64,000 bases of DNA from DATKNA01 sp963786765 (GCA_963786765.1 CAWBAJ010000012.1:186001-250000); one strand, 5' to 3'; positions 43,143 through 54,661 are shown, counted from the stretch's first letter. Made by a program: numbers and translations. The notes: a model not told the origin generated them from the sequence alone.

Positions 43143-44232
43143 TCAGCGGGTCGCCGCGGCGGTGTCGGTCAGCGCCTCGGCGGCCCGCTCGGCGTCGTCC
43201 GCGTCGTTCCACACGTGGAAACTGAGCCGGACCCTGCCCGCACGCCCGGCCACGACCAGCCCGCGCTCGAGCAATCCCAACCGCAGCTCGCCGGTAGGGT
43301 CGGGCAGCGCGAGGATCGCGCTGCCGGTCCGCTCCAGGCCGAGCCGGTCCCGAACGTGGTCGGCAGCCCAGCTGCATGACCGTGCAGCGCCTCCCGGTCG
43401 GCGTCCGCGAACCCTCCAGGGCGGGCGCCGTCCCGAGCCAGGCGTGCCACGCCGGTGAGACGTCGAAGCGGCGGGCGTCGGAAGCCAGCGTCATCTCGGG
43501 CCGGTAACCGAGTCCCAGATGGACTCCCCCGCGTACCAGCCCGCGAAGAGCGGGCGCACCCGCGCCGTGACGTCCGGGCGGACGGTCAGGAACGCGGTGC
43601 CGCGCAGGGAGCAGAGCCACTTGTAGGTGCCGCAGACCGTGACGTCGTCGGCGCCCGCGTCCACCGGCAGCCAGCCCGCAGCCTGGGTCAGGTCGGCGAG
43701 CGTCAGCGCTCCCACCCTGCGCGCTGCCGCGCTGCACGCGCGCCGGCGTCGGCGAGCCGGCCGTCCGCCGACTGCACGAGAGAGAACGCGACCAGGGACG
43801 TGCGCGAGCCGATCGACTCCGCGAGCCGCTCCAGCGGCACGTGGCGGACCGAGACGCCCCGGTCGGCGTGCACCAGGAAAGGGAAGACGACGGAGGCGAA
43901 GTCGCCCTCGGGCAGCACCACCTCCGCGCCGTCCGGGAGCGCGGCCGCGACGAGACCGACGAGGACCGACACCTGCGGCGCCGCGGCGACCCAGGAGGCG
44001 GGCACGCCCGCGATCCGCGCGTACGCCTCCCGGGCGCGCACGACCGCCGCCGTCGACGGCCGGCATGTCCGTCACGCCGCGCTCCCAGTCGTCGAGCGCC
44101 CGGCGCAGCGCCGCGCTGGTCGCCCGCAGCGGCAGTCCCGAGCGTCGCCGCGTTGAGGTAGCCGCGGACCGCAGGGAAGGAGTCGGCGAGGGCGGGGCGG
44201 CCCTGCTGGGCAGGATGGCCGGACGAGGACAT
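43143..44232 (-). CDS. Class V aminotransferase (PLP-dependent; several frame breaks)
   Basis: About 360 residues of the cysteine desulfurase/isopenicillin epimerase-like fold. FPAVRGYLNAATLGTAA at the start; AREAYARIAGVPASWVAAAP, AAALPDGAEVVLPEGDFASV; VGALTLADLTQAAGWLPVDA; PLP lysine region DDVTVCGTYKWLCSLRGTAF; ending LSFHVW then TDTAAATR. At least four frame changes (about 44130, 43735, 43500, 43380-43440). Family reactions include desulfuration and transamination; the substrate cannot be inferred. The neighbour ACP-like gene is convergent, 40 bases away. Confidence 0.8.
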
Positions 44233-44234
44233 CG

Positions 44235-46333
44235 TCAGACGGTAGCTTCCACCGCTCGCGCCGCAGACCTCCTGGCACGGGCAGCGGCGAGGTGGCCGCG
44301 GCGTCGATCCGGCGCAAGGCGTCGAGCACGGCCTCGCGGCTGTCCGTCATCCAGAAGGGGGGCAGGGACGAGCGCAGGAAGCTGCCGTAGCGGGCGGTCG
44401 CGAGCCGGGAATCGAGGACGGCGACCACGCCGCGGTGACCGCCGAGCGGACCAGGCGGCCCGCGCCTTGCGCGAGCCGCAGCGCGGCATGGGTCGCCGCG
44501 ACGCCCATGAAGCCGTTGCCGCCCGCGGCGGGCCAAGGCCAGCTGGCGGGCCGAGGCGAGCGGATCGTCCGGCCGCGGGAACGGGATCCGGTCGATGACC
44601 ACGAGCTGGCAGGCCGAGCCGGGCACGTCGAGGGCAGCCCGGAGGAAGGGTGCCGAACAGGCAGGTCCGGGCGTCCCGGGCGAACTCGCGCACGAGGGTG
44701 GGCGTCGAGTCGTCGCCCTGGCACAGGATCGGCAGGTCGAGCCGCTCGCGCAGTTGCGCGGCGGCGAACTCGCGCCGCACGGGGGGAGGAGAACAGCCCA
44801 GGGTGCGGCCCCCGGACGCCTCGACAGCGCGGCGAGCTCGTCGAGCGCGGCCGCCGAGATGCCGTCCCGGCCGGGCGCGCGGCAGATGCCTGGCCAGATA
44901 AAGGATGCCCTGCCGTGGGTAGTCGAAGGGCTGCCGACGTCGAGGCCCCGGCGCCCCCCCCCCCCCCCCCCCCCCGCCCGGCGTGGCGCCTGCTCCCCCA
45001 ACAGCCCGACCGAGCCGGCGGCCGCTTCGAAGCTGCCGCCAGGGCGAGCGTCGCCGAGGTGATCACGACGGTCCGCTCGGCGTAGAGGCGGTCGCCGCAG
45101 CAGGCCCGCGACGGACAGCGGCGCGAGTGCAGCGACGTCCGGCTGCCGCCGTCGCGGACGACGGAACCGGGCCGCCCAGCCGCGTCCGGCCCAGCGGCCC
45201 ACCCTGCCCGAGGCCAGGCGCTCCGCGACGTCGAGGAGCTCGCCCAGCGCAGCCCGCGCCGCCTGGCGGCCGCCGTCGGCCGGCGGCCGGGGTCCACCCT
45301 TCAGCTCCGCTGAGCAGGTCGCGGGCGGCGTCCCGGAGGGCACCAGCGCCGGCGAGAGCGGCTCCGGCAACTCGGCGCCAGCCGGCCCTCGGGGAGCCTC
45401 GGCCAGCGCGCCCCCAGGTCGGCCGGCAGCGTCGTCCAGCCGTTGCGGTGGGCTTCACTCCGCCTGGCGGACCCGCTTCGACCCGGCGGCTCCACGATGC
45501 GGCACAGTGAGCTCGTCGGAGATCACCGAGGTGACCCGGTCGGCGAGCTCGTGCCCCTCGTCGACGCACCAGCAGGTCGTGCTCGGGCAGCATCTGCCGG
45601 CCCTCGAACGAGTCGATGGCGACGAAGGCGTGGTTCGTGACCACCACGTCGACGTCGTGCGCCCGCGCCCGGGCCGCTCGCTGAAGCACTCCGCGGCCAT
45701 CGGGCAGCGCTGAGCGCCCCAGGCACTCGTGCGCACTGCACCGACACCTGGCGCCAGGCCCGCTCGCTGACCCCGGGGACGAGCTCGTCCCGGTCGCCGG
45801 TGGCCGTCGATCCCGCCCACTCGTGCAAGCGGGCGATCTCGCTGCCCAGCCGCCTGACCGCCGCCCGGACGCGCCGGGCCGCGGCCTGATCGGTGGCGCG
45901 GCGGCAGAGGTCGAACAGGATGTCGTCGTCGCTCCGGGAACCCGCCGAGGAGCTTCTGCCGGCAGAGGTCGTTGCGCCGGCCCTTGACCAGCTGCCAGGT
46001 CGGCCTGCGCCCCAGGAGCGGGGCCAGGGCCTCCGCGAGCCGGGGCAGGTCGCGGTCCACGATCTGGGCCTGCAGCGCCAGCGTGGCCGTCGAGACGACC
46101 ACCGGCCCCGGTCGGCCGATCGCGTGCGCGATGGCGGGGACGAGGTAGGCCGCGACTTGCCGGTGCCTGTGCCCGGCCTGCACCAGCAGGTGCTCGCCCT
46201 GCGGCGGCCGCCTGGTCGACCGCGGCCGGCCATCGGCTGCTGGCCCGGCCGCGGTCGTGCCACCGACCGCCGTCACGGCAGCGTCGAGCAGGCCGCCGGT
46301 CTGCGCGGGCTCGCTCCCCTTTCCGCTCGGCAC
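44235..46333 (-). CDS. DinG-family ATP-dependent DNA helicase (many frame breaks)
   Basis: About 690 residues of an XPD/DinG-like superfamily 2 helicase. Readable blocks: GEHLLVQAGH (Walker A area, disturbed), VVVSTATLALQAQIVDRDLP, TWQLVKGRRNDLCRQKLLGG, VVTNHAFVAIDSFEGRQMLP, CWCVDEGHELADRVTSVISD (DEGH box), and near the end LRSSLPPFWMTDSREAVLDA. More than six frame changes plus a 22-base C run make the exact protein unreadable. Sits between hflX and lexA, as in other actinobacteria. Role: unwinding of DNA or R-loops during repair. Confidence 0.8.
44954..44975. repeat. 22-base poly-C tract inside the helicase gene
   Basis: An uninterrupted run of 22 C on the plus strand (poly-G in the coding sense). 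Either a slippage-prone contingency tract or, more likely given the many frame errors around it, a sequencing or assembly artefact. Confidence 0.95.
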
Positions 46334-46782
46334 CGCGCCAGCCTAGCGGGCGCTACCCCGTCGGCGGCCGTCGTCCACACCCGCGGGCCCTGCGGAACGG
46401 CCTGAACCGAACACGGAGGGCACGACGTACTCGGGGTGAGCTCGTCCGCGGATGCCCACAGGTTCCGTTGTGACGCGTGCCGGCGGCCTCGTACACCGCC
46501 CGTGGGGTGGGGGTCGGACGGGCCGCAACCGGAGTGAGGTGAGACAGCGTGGTGGACCGGGCTCGAGACCGGGCGACGGGGCCTCACGCGGGGACGTGGC
46601 GTCGTACGCGGCTGGGGCGTCCTCGGCGGGGGGCGGAGCTGCGTACCGGTTGCGAGGAGCACCCTCGTCATCTGCGAGACCTGCGGCGGAGCAGCTGGGA
46701 GGAGCTTCCTGTCGGGTGGTCGCGATGTTGCCCGAGGTCCCGCCGCCCTGAAGGAGAGGGCTGACCGGCCAGGAGGTGAGGT
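46334..46782. other. 449-base gap between helicase and hflX genes
   Basis: No gene recognised on either strand. Short open frames exist but none has a motif or codon pattern I trust, and indels in this part of the window may hide a small gene. Confidence 0.5.
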
Positions 46783-48389
46783 TCAGCTCACGGCCGGTGC
46801 CACGGCGGCCGAACGGAGTTCCGCGGCGAGCGCCGGCCGACGTGCGCGTGCAGGCGGGTGCCGTCGGCGGCTTGCTCCTCCCGAGCACCTCGCCGTCCGT
46901 GTGCGCGCGGTGGACGAGGTCGCCGCGGTGGTAGGGGACGACGACGTCGACCTCCACGCGCGGGCGCGGCAGGCGGTCGGCGAGCAGCTCGACGCAGCGC
47001 GTCGATGCCCTCGCCGGTGCGGGCGGACGCGAAGATCGCGGCCGGGCTCGAGCCGCGCAGCGACGAGACGTCGTCATCGGCCGCGTCGGTCTTGTTGACC
47101 ACGACGATCTCGGGCACGGACTGGCACCGACCTCGCCGATCACATCGCGCACGGCGGCGAGCTGCCCTTCCGGGTCGGGGTGCGCTGCCGTCGACCACGT
47201 GGAGGATCAGGTCGGAGTCGGCGACCTCCTCCAGCGTCGAACGGAACGCCTCGACGAGCTGGTGCGGCAGGTGGCGGACGAAGCCGACGGTGTCGGTCAG
47301 GGTGAACAGCCGCCCATCGCGGACCGGCCCGGCGGACGGTCGGGTCGAGCGTGGCGAACAGGGCGTCCTCGACGAGCACGCCGGCGTCCGGTGAGGCGGT
47401 TGAGAAGGCTGGACTTGCCGGCGTTGGTGTACCCGGCGATCGCGACCGACGGCACCGAATTACGCCGACGGTTCGCCGCTTGGTTTCGCGGGCCGGCTTC
47501 ATATCCGACGATCTCGCCGGCGCAGCTTCGCCATCCGCGAGCGGATCCGGCGGCGGTCGAGCTCGATCTTCGTCTCACCGGGGCCGCGCGAGCCGATGCC
47601 GGCACCGCGCGGCCGACCCGGCCACCGGCCTGCCGGGACATCGACTCGCCCCAGCCGCGCAGTCGCGGCAGCAGGTAGTCGAGCTGCGCGAGTTCGACCT
47701 GCGCCTTGCCCTCCTTGCTCTTGGCGTGCTGGGCGAAGATATCGAGGATCAGCGCGGTCCGGTCGATGACCTTCACCTTGACGACGTCTTCGAGAGCGCG
47801 CCGCTGGCCGGGGTCAGCTCGGCGTCGCAGATCACGGTGTCGGCGCCGGGGCGGCGACGATGCCGGCAGCTCCTGCGCCTTGCCTTTCCGAAGTAGGTCG
47901 CCGCGTCCGGGTCGGCGCGCCGCTGCAGCAGCCGTCGAGCACGACGGTACCCGCGGTCTCGGCGAGCGCGGCGAGCTCCCGCATCGAGTTCTCGGCGCTG
48001 CAGCGATCCGCTCGGAACAGACGCCGATCAGCACGACGTGCTCGAGACGCAGCTGCCGGTACTCGACCTCGGTGACGTCCTCGAGTCGGTGGAGAGGCCC
48101 GAGACCCGGCGCAGCGCCGCGCGGTCCGCCAGGTCCAACTGGTCGCCGTCGTGCCTCGAGGTCGTCCGTCGAGCCGGCCACGCCGGCCCGATCGGAGCGG
48201 GCGGCGCCGGCGAGGCCGCACAGCAGGCCGCGTCAGCAAGGTCCGCGGCCTCGCCGTGTTCGCCGGTATGCCGCGCCAGGATGCGGCGCACGGCGGGGTG
48301 GCCGGTGGGGTCGGGTCGCACCTGCTCGTTCGCGGAGCTCCTCGGGCTGGGGGCTCGGCTGTCGGGGTGCGGTAAGGGATCGCGTTCAT
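46783..48389 (-). CDS. hflX: Ribosome-associated GTPase HflX (many frame breaks)
   Basis: About 500 residues expected and about 535 codons available. Blocks in order: EVEYRQLRLEHVVLIGVCSE; SMRELAALAETAGTVVLDG; RALEDVVKVKVIDRTALILD, IFAQHAKSKEGKAQVELAQL and DYLLPRLRGWGESMSRQAGG (HflX-specific domain); P-loop VPSVAIAGYTNAGKSSLLNR; G3 region near VEDALFATLDPT; NKTD of G4 in EIVVVNKTDAADDD; and a likely ending PALAAELRSAAVAPAVS. Eight or more frame changes. HflX splits stalled ribosomes under heat or antibiotic stress. Divergent from the methyltransferase gene, 88 bases away. Confidence 0.88.
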
Positions 48390-48477
48390 CAGCCTCCAGT
48401 CTTCTTCGTCAACACCCCCTCCGTCGACCGAGATTCCCGCTGACGGGTCCGTGGGGGGCGGGTTCTAGGGTGGCGGG

Positions 48478-49129
48478 ATGCCGGACGAGGACCGCGAGCA
48501 GGGCCGCGTCCGCCGCACTACTTCTCCTCCCGGCCGGCGGGTGCGGCCCACCGGCGGAGAGCGTGCCGGTCGTCCTCGCCGGGCGGGAGCTCGAGGTGGT
48601 GACGGCCGGGCGGGGTGTTCAGTGCGAACCGGGTCGACCTGGGCACCCAGGTGCTGCTGAGGGAGGCGCCGCGGCCGCCCCTGACCGGCAACCTGCTCGA
48701 CCTCGGCTGTGGCTGGGGGCCGCTCGCGCTCACGCTCGGGCTGCTGTCCCCGGCGGCAACGGTGTGGGCCGTCGACGTCAACGAGCGGGCTCTGGAGCTG
48801 ACCGCCGAGACGCCCGTCGTGCCGGACTGCCCCGGGTGCGGGCGGTCCTGCCCGACGCGGTGCCGGCCGAGCTGGCCCTCGACGGGATCTGGTCGAACCC
48901 GCCCATCCGGATCGGGAAGGACGCCCTGCACGAGCTGCTGCTGCGCTGGCTGCCGCGGTTGCGTCCTGGGGCGCAGGCGCACCTCGTCGTCCAGCGGAAC
49001 CTCGGCGGGGACTCGCTGCACGCCTGGCTCGCGGGAGCCCTCGAGGGCCGCGCGACGGTCGCGCGGGCGGCCAGCGCGAAGGGCTACCGGGTGCTGGCCG
49101 TCACCGCCGTGGGGGAGGCAGCCGGCTAG
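48478..49129 (+). CDS. RsmC-like class I SAM methyltransferase (frame breaks)
   Basis: About 215 residues. VLAGRELEVVTAGRG, then FSANRVDLGTQVLLREAPRP; SAM site NLLDLGCGWGPLALTLGLLS; VWAVDVNERALEL; catalytic NPPI in LDGIWSNPPIRIGKDALHEL; ending KGYRVLAVTAVGEAAG. These are the features of 16S rRNA guanine-N2 methyltransferases (RsmC C-domain type). Three or more frame changes (about 48520-48610, 48615, 48830). Overlaps the convergent dapF by four bases. Confidence 0.83.
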
Positions 49130-50046
49130 GGCAAGGTGTCGAGGACGCCGGCCGCCCCCAGGACCGCTGGGCCGGCGAGTTCCGCCGACGCGCCCGCAAG
49201 GGCATCGCCTTCGGGAAGGGTCACGCGCAGACGTCCGCCGGGCACGTCCACGTTCCAGACCGCCGGGCGCCGGCCCCGCCCCAGACCCGGGCGGCGATGA
49301 CGGCCGCGACGACACCGGTGCCGCAGGACCGGGTCTCCCCCACCCCCCGCTCGTGCACCCGCATGGCCAGGTGCCCCACCGGGCGCTCGCGTCGTGCAAC
49401 GGCACGACCAGCTCGACGTTCGTTCCCTGGTCGGCACGGGGGCGACGACGGGGGCGGTACGAAGATCAGCGACCGCGAGCTCGTCGGCGTCCGGCAGGGC
49501 GACCACGGTGTGCGGGTTGCCGACGTCCACGGACAGCGCCGGGAGCGGGGCGCCGGGAGCCTCGCGAGGGGCGGCGGTCAGCGACACCTCGCTGTCCGGC
49601 GCCCCGGCCGGCGGCGTCCGCGCCTCCGGGGACGAACCAGGGCCCCAGGTCGGTGACGAACTCCGCGCCCTCCCGACGGACCGTCTTGATGCCCGCCCGG
49701 GTGCCGATCCGGACGGCTGCGCCGTCCGGCAGATCGGCGAGCCCCGCGGCGGCAAGGTAGGCGGCGAAGACACGCGTGCCGTTGCCGCACATCTGCGCCG
49801 GGGAGCCGTCGGCGTTGCGGTAGTCCATGAACCACTCGACGTCCTGGCCGTGCCCGTCCGGGAGGGCGTCCGCGCGCACGACGCGGATCAGGCCGTCCCC
49901 GCCGATCCCCGACCGCCGGTCGCACAGGGCGGCGACCGTGGACGCGACAGCTCGAGCCGGCCGTCGGGGTCGTGCAGGAGCACGAAGTCGTTCTCGGTGC
50001 CGTGGCCCTTGACGAAACGGACGCCGGTCCGGGGGCTCTGGGTCAC
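49126..50046 (-). CDS. dapF: Diaminopimelate epimerase (frame breaks)
   Basis: About 300 residues. Start GTG within GTGA overlapping the miaA stop; N-terminus VRFVKGHGTENDFVLLHDPD; RRSGIGGDGLIRV; first catalytic Cys in DGSPAQMCGNGTRVFAAYLA; VDVGNPHTVVAL; second catalytic Cys in GETRSCGTGVVAA; ending GVLDTLP. About four frame changes (near 49955, 49640, 49440-49330). Converts LL- to meso-diaminopimelate for lysine and peptidoglycan. miaA-dapF coupling is conserved in actinobacteria. Confidence 0.9.
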
Positions 50047-50955
50047 CGGGCCAGGGTAGAGGCGAGATCGATGACGCCCGGGCGACGAGGTCGGGATCGT
50101 CGGGGAGCCAGGTGACCCGGGGGTCGCGGCGGAACCACGACTCCTGCCGTCGGGCGTACCGGCGGGTGGCGGCGACCGTTTGTGCCCGCGCCTCGTCGTC
50201 GGTCAACTCGCCGGCGAGCAGGCGGAGCACCTGGGCATACCCCAGGGCCCGCGCCGCGGTACGGCCCCGGGACAGCCCCTCGGCGTCCAGCCGGCCCACC
50301 TCTTCGACCAGCCCGTCCCGCCACATCCGGTCCACCCGGGCCGCGATGCGCTCGTCGAGGACATCCCGGGGCACGTCCAGGCCGACCTGGACGGCGGGGC
50401 GTGCGTAGGCACCGGCGGGCAGGGTCGCCCGGAACGGGCGCCCGGTCAATGCCCCGACCTCCAGCGCGCGCACCACGCGCCGTCCGTTCGTCGGCAGGAT
50501 GGCGGCGGCGGCAGCGGGATCGTCTCGGCGAGCCGGGCATGCAGTGCGGGCGCCCCGACGGTGGCCAGCTCGGCCTCGAGCCTCGCGCGCACCGAGGGGT
50601 CCGTCGGGGGGATCTCCAGCCCGTCGAGGACCGCCCGCACGTACAGGCCCGACCCCGCCGACGAGGACGGGGGCCGGCCTCGAGCGGCGACGTCGTCGAG
50701 CACAGCGGCGGCCGCCCGCTGGTAGCCCGCCACCGTGGCCTCCTGCGTCACGTCGAGGACGTCGAGCAGGTGGTGCGGCACCGCCCGCCGCTCCGCCGCG
50801 GTGGACTTGGCGGTGCCGACGTCCATGCCCCGGTAGAGCTGGAACGCGTCGGCGTTGACGACCTCGCCGCCCAGGGCCAGCGCGACCTCGACGGCTAGCG
50901 CGCTCTTGCCGCTCGCCGTCGGGCCGACGACGGCGACGACCGGCGGCGGGCCCAC
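50043..50955 (-). CDS. miaA: tRNA dimethylallyltransferase (frame breaks)
   Basis: About 304 residues. P-loop VVAVVGPTASGKSALAVEVA; VNADAFQLYRGMDVGTAKST; VPHHLLDVLDVTQEATVAGY; GSGLYVRAVLDGLEIPPTDP; then in another frame VQVGLDVPRDVLDERIAARV, GRTAARALGYAQVLRLLAGE and TRRYARRQESWFRRDPRVTW; ending VIDLASTLAR. Frame changes near 50665-50685 (a compensating pair), 50500 and 50090. Adds the isopentenyl group to A37 of tRNAs reading UNN codons; MiaB, upstream, methylthiolates the same base. Confidence 0.9.
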
Positions 50956-51020
50956 CGCCGGCTCAGGCGCGGCGGAGTGCGGGCATCCCGAGGGGGGGAC
51001 GCCGACCCGAGGCCTTGGCG

Positions 51021-52476
51021 CTACGGGCGTTCCGACGCGTCGCCGGCGCGCGTGCGCCGGACGGCGAAGGGTCCGCCGGCGAGGACGCCGTCCGCGACCA
51101 GGTGGTGCGGCGCCCCGTAGGTGACCTGGACCGTGGCGACGTCGCCGGGGCGGGGAGGCGCGTCCGCGGCCAGGCCTTCGGAAGGGCGAAGTGGACGAGC
51201 CGGTTGTCGGGGGCGCGGCCGGAGAGGCGGGCGGTGGCGCCGTCCTTGCGGCCCTCGCCCTCGGCGACGAGGACCTCGAGCACGCGGCCCTCCTGCGGCG
51301 GTTCTCCTCCCAGGAGATCCGCTCCTGCAGGGCGACCAGCCGCTCGTAGCGCTCCTGGACGACGGCCTTCGGGCAGCTGGTCCGGCAGTCGCGGCGGGCG
51401 TCCCGGGGCGCTGGGAGTACTGGAACGTGAACGCCTGCGCGAAGCGGGACGGCGCTCGACCACGTCGAGGGTGGCCTGGAAGTCCTCCTCGGTCTCGCCG
51501 GGAAGCCGACGATGATGTCGGTGGACAGCGCGGCGTCGGGGATGGCGGCGCGGACCCGGTCGACGATGCCGAGGAAGCGCTCGGCGCCGGTAGGAGCGGC
51601 GCATCGCCTTGAGCACGCGGTCGGAGCCCGACTGCAGGGGCATGTGCAGCTGGGGCATCACGTTCGGCGTCTCGGCCATGGCCGCGAGGACGTCGTCGGT
51701 GAACGCGGCCGGGTGCGGGCTGGTGAAGCGGACCCGCTCGAGCCCGTCGACGGCGCCGACGGCGCGCAGCAGCTTGCCGAAGGCGCCGCGGTCGCCGAAC
51801 TCGACGCCGTAGGTGTTGACGTTCTGCCCGAGCAGGGTCACCTCGATGGCGCCCTCGGCGACGAGCGCCTCGACCTCGGCGAGGACGTCGCCGGGGCGGC
51901 GGTCCTTCTCCTTGCCGCGCAGGCTCGGGACGATGCAGAAGGTGCAGGTGTTGTTGCAGCCCACGCTGATCGACACCCAGGCGGCGTAGGCCGACTCGCG
52001 CCGGGTGGGCAGCGTCGACGGGAAGACCTCGAGCGACTCGAGGATCTCGACCTGGGCCTCCTCGTTGTGCCGGGCGCGCTCGAGCAGCACCGGCAGCGAG
52101 CCGATGTTGTGGGTGCCGAAGACGACGTCGACCCAGGGCGCCTTGCGGACGATGACGTCGCGGTCCTTCTGCGCCAGGCAGCCGCCGACGGCGATCTGCA
52201 TGCCCGGGCCGCGCGGCCTTGACCGGGCGCGAGGTGGCCGAGGTTGCCGTACAGCTTGTTGTCGGCGTTCTCGCGCACCGCGCAGGTGTTGAAGACGACG
52301 ACGTCGGCCTGCGTCGCCGCCGGCGCGCGGACATAGCCGGCGTCCTCGAGCAGGCCGGAGAGCCGCTCGGAGTCGTGCACGTTCATCTGGCAGCCGAAGG
52401 TGCGCACCTCGTAGGTGCGGGCGGTGGCTGGAGCCGGCTCGGTCGCGGTGTCGATGGCTGTGTCGGTCGTCGTCAT
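51021..52476 (-). CDS. miaB: tRNA-2-methylthio-N6-dimethylallyladenosine synthase (frame breaks)
   Basis: About 485 residues. UPF0004 domain: YEVRTFGCQMNVHDSERLSG, VFNTCAVRENADNKLYGNLG, IAVGGCLAQKDRDVIVRKAP. Radical SAM cluster SVGCNNTCTFCIVPSLRGKE; VTLLGQNVNTYG; PHPAAFTDDVLAAMAETPNV; QLHMPLQSGSDRVLKAMRRS. The TRAM-containing end VTYGAPHHLVADGVLAGGPF closes at 51021. Frame changes near 52215, 51595, 51500, 51450, 51360, 51300 and 51180. Same strand and order as in M. tuberculosis (miaB upstream of miaA). Confidence 0.9.
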
Positions 52477-52569
52477 GGCGGTCCCAGCGCTACGTCGCCG
52501 CGGTGCGAGGCCCATGCCGCGCACCGCGGCGCCCGGCTGTCGGCAGACCGGGCGCCGCAGCGTGAGCGG

Positions 52570-53850
52570 TCAGCGGACGATCGGCGGGTTCGCATTGCGG
52601 ACGAGCTCGATCGCCATCTGCGGGAACCATGCGCCCGCCGGCGGATCGACGATCTTCCGGACGGGATCGGTCGGCCCCGCCGTCCCGCGCGTGCACTGGC
52701 CGTCGGACTGGCCGGGCGTCTTGATCCACAGGAAGGCGTCGGCCAGCCGGTTGCCCGTTCGCGTGGTCGGGCGCAGACCCAGCCCGCGGTCGGGCGGGTT
52801 GCACCAGACCTCGGGGTCCAGGCCCGCCGGGTAGTTCGCCGGGCCGGCCCACGGTCCCTGGCCGTTGCGGCTGGTGTCGATGACGAAGTGAGCCTTCGGG
52901 ACGGCGCCGCCGAGGTTGGCGGCGTACCACTCGTCGGTCTTGTACCAGGTGGACTCGTCGTTCGGGTCCGCCGGGTAGTACTGGCTGGCGCAGGACTTGA
53001 AGCGGTCGGTCTGCGGCCGCGTCGCCGGACGCGCGGTGGCGTAGGCGATGCACTCGGAGATCCAGGTGCCGTACTTCAGCTGGCGCGAGGTCGTCTGGAA
53101 GTTGGAGACGTTGAGGAAGAAGCCCCTCGCCCGCTGCACGCCGGCCTGGACCAGGCGCTGGGCGATGTCACCCACGCCGAGCCAGGCGCTGTGCGTGCCG
53201 TCGAGGTAGACCCTGGTCGCCGTGTGCCGGGCGAGCTGGTCGACGGCGCCGTTCAGCGCGCGGTACCGCTCCTGCGGGGTCGCCTCGGGCGCGTTGGGCT
53301 GGCACCACTCCTTGGTGCCGTTGATGTCGGTGTTGTTGGGGATGATGCCCAGGCTGTCGGGCTCGAGGATCACGATCGGCAGGACGGTTGCCGATGCCCG
53401 CGGCGAAGGCGCGGATCCAGGCGAGGTAGGCGTCGGTGTCGGTGGCGCCGCCAGCCGAGTACTGCGCGCAGTCGCGGAACGGGAGGTTGTAGGCGACGAG
53501 CACCGGGACGGCGTGCTGCCGCGCGGCGGCCTTGACGGTGTGGCGCACGGAGCGGCGGACCTCGGCCGGGGTGCCGCTGGTGAACCACACGGCCTGCGGG
53601 GTGGTGACCATGCGAGCGATGCCGACCGCGTCGCGCAGGTCGCCCTGGTGGACCAGGTCCTTGATCTGCTGGACCGAGCCGGGGGCGGGCGGGGGAACAT
53701 AGAAGCGGGTGTCGCGAGCGGGCATGACCTGGCCGCAGGGGCGGCGGCAGCGGAGGGTGCCGCGGCCGCGAGGGCGCCGACGACGGCGAGCGCCGTGAGG
53801 ACGCCGACGCGGATGTGCCAGGAACGAGGACGGGTCCGACTCAGAGACAT
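52570..53850 (-). CDS. Secreted glycoside hydrolase family 6 protein (cellulase/cellobiohydrolase; two frame breaks)
   Basis: About 425 residues. Sec signal: WHIRVGVLTALAVVGALAAA then PSAAAAPAA. Mature GH6 motifs: ARDTRFYVPPPAPGS, LVAYNLPFRDCAQYSAGGAT (general-acid Asp), VLPIVILEPDSLGIIPNNTD, TRVYLDGTHSAWLGVGDIAQ, FFLNVSNFQTTSRQLKYGTW, HFVIDTSRNGQGPW and LWIKTPGQSDGQC. Frame changes near 53710 and 53395. No cellulose-binding module. Hydrolyses beta-1,4-glucan. A secreted polysaccharidase between miaB and recX is unrelated to its neighbours and is likely a separate unit. Confidence 0.88.
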   Translation of the reverse strand: MSLSRTRPRSWHIRVGVLTALAVVGALAAAAPSAAAAPAARSCPLATPASMFPRPPPARSSRSRTWSTRATCATRSASLAWSPPRRPCGSPAAPRPRSAAPCATPSRPPRGSTPSRCSSPTTSRSATARSTRLAAPPTPTPTSPGSAPSPRASATVLPIVILEPDSLGIIPNNTDINGTKEWCQPNAPEATPQERYRALNGAVDQLARHTATRVYLDGTHSAWLGVGDIAQRLVQAGVQRARGFFLNVSNFQTTSRQLKYGTWISECIAYATARPATRPQTDRFKSCASQYYPADPNDESTWYKTDEWYAANLGGAVPKAHFVIDTSRNGQGPWAGPANYPAGLDPEVWCNPPDRGLGLRPTTRTGNRLADAFLWIKTPGQSDGQCTRGTAGPTDPVRKIVDPPAGAWFPQMAIELVRNANPPIVR

Positions 53851-53943
53851 CAGCGGCTCCGGGAGGTCGGGGACTCCGCGGGGAGCAGCGAGTCACCGCC
53901 CCCGCGCGATGCGCTTCCGACTCTTGGCCCTGCCTACAATGTG

Positions 53944-54661
53944 TCAAGAGCGGGACGTACCGGACAAACCGTCGAACTGGCGACTCACATCGGCGGGAGC
54001 TCGTCGAGGTCGATCCGGCTCGTCGGAGACGTCGTGCGCTTCGAGATCATCGGCGAGGCCGTCGTCCGCGGCGGCCAGTTCGCCCAGCGCCTCGCGGACC
54101 GCGCGGGCCGCCACGCCGCCCCCGTACCCCTTGCGCGCCAGCATCCCGAGGGCGCGCCTCGCCTGTCGCTCCCGCTCGGTCGGATCGGACAGCCGGGGAC
54201 CGCCCGGCGGCGAGCCGGCGCCGGACGAGCTCGCGCGCGGTCTCGAGCTCGTCGCCGAGCTCGGGATCGTCGAGCGCCTCCTTGACGAGGTCGTCGTCCA
54301 CGCCCCGCTGGCGCAGCTCGTAGGCCAGGGCGCGCCGGGCGAGCCCGCGACCCGTCTGCCGGGAACGGGCCCATTGCCGGGCGAACTCTGCGTCGTCGAC
54401 GAGGCCGAGGTCCTCGAAGCGGTCGAGGGTGGCGTCGGCCACGTCGTCGGGCACGCCGCGCTGGGCGAGGGCGTCCGCGAGCTGGGCGCGGGTTCGGGGC
54501 GCCACCGTGAGCTTGCGCAGGAGGATCGAGCGGGCGACGTCCTCGGGGTCGGCGTCGGGGGTGAGGTCGGCAGGAGTGCCGGGCACCGGCGCGTCAAAGC
54601 CCCGGGGAACGGGCCGGCCGGCGGCGGCCCTGTGGGGTGGGGCCGCCGCCGGCCGGGTCAC
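53944..54661 (-). CDS. recX: Regulatory protein RecX (one frame break)
   Basis: About 210-235 residues of three-helix repeats: ARSILLRKLTVAPRTRAQLA, DALAQRGVPDDVADATLDRF, GLVDDAEFARQWARSRQTGR, RALAYELRQRGVDDDLVKEA; after a shift near 54190, ERQARRALGMLARKGYGGGV. The GTG start lies 19 bases after the inferred recA stop, the usual recA-recX arrangement. RecX caps or disassembles RecA filaments. The C-terminus is uncertain: one frame ends at 53944 and another at 53985 with a more typical acidic end. Confidence 0.85.

Noticed and set aside
46545..46575. A tRNA-like end on the minus strand (GGTCCACCA after a hairpin)
   Set aside because: No T-loop TTCGA consensus, no anticodon arm and no matching 5' acceptor strand within the expected distance.
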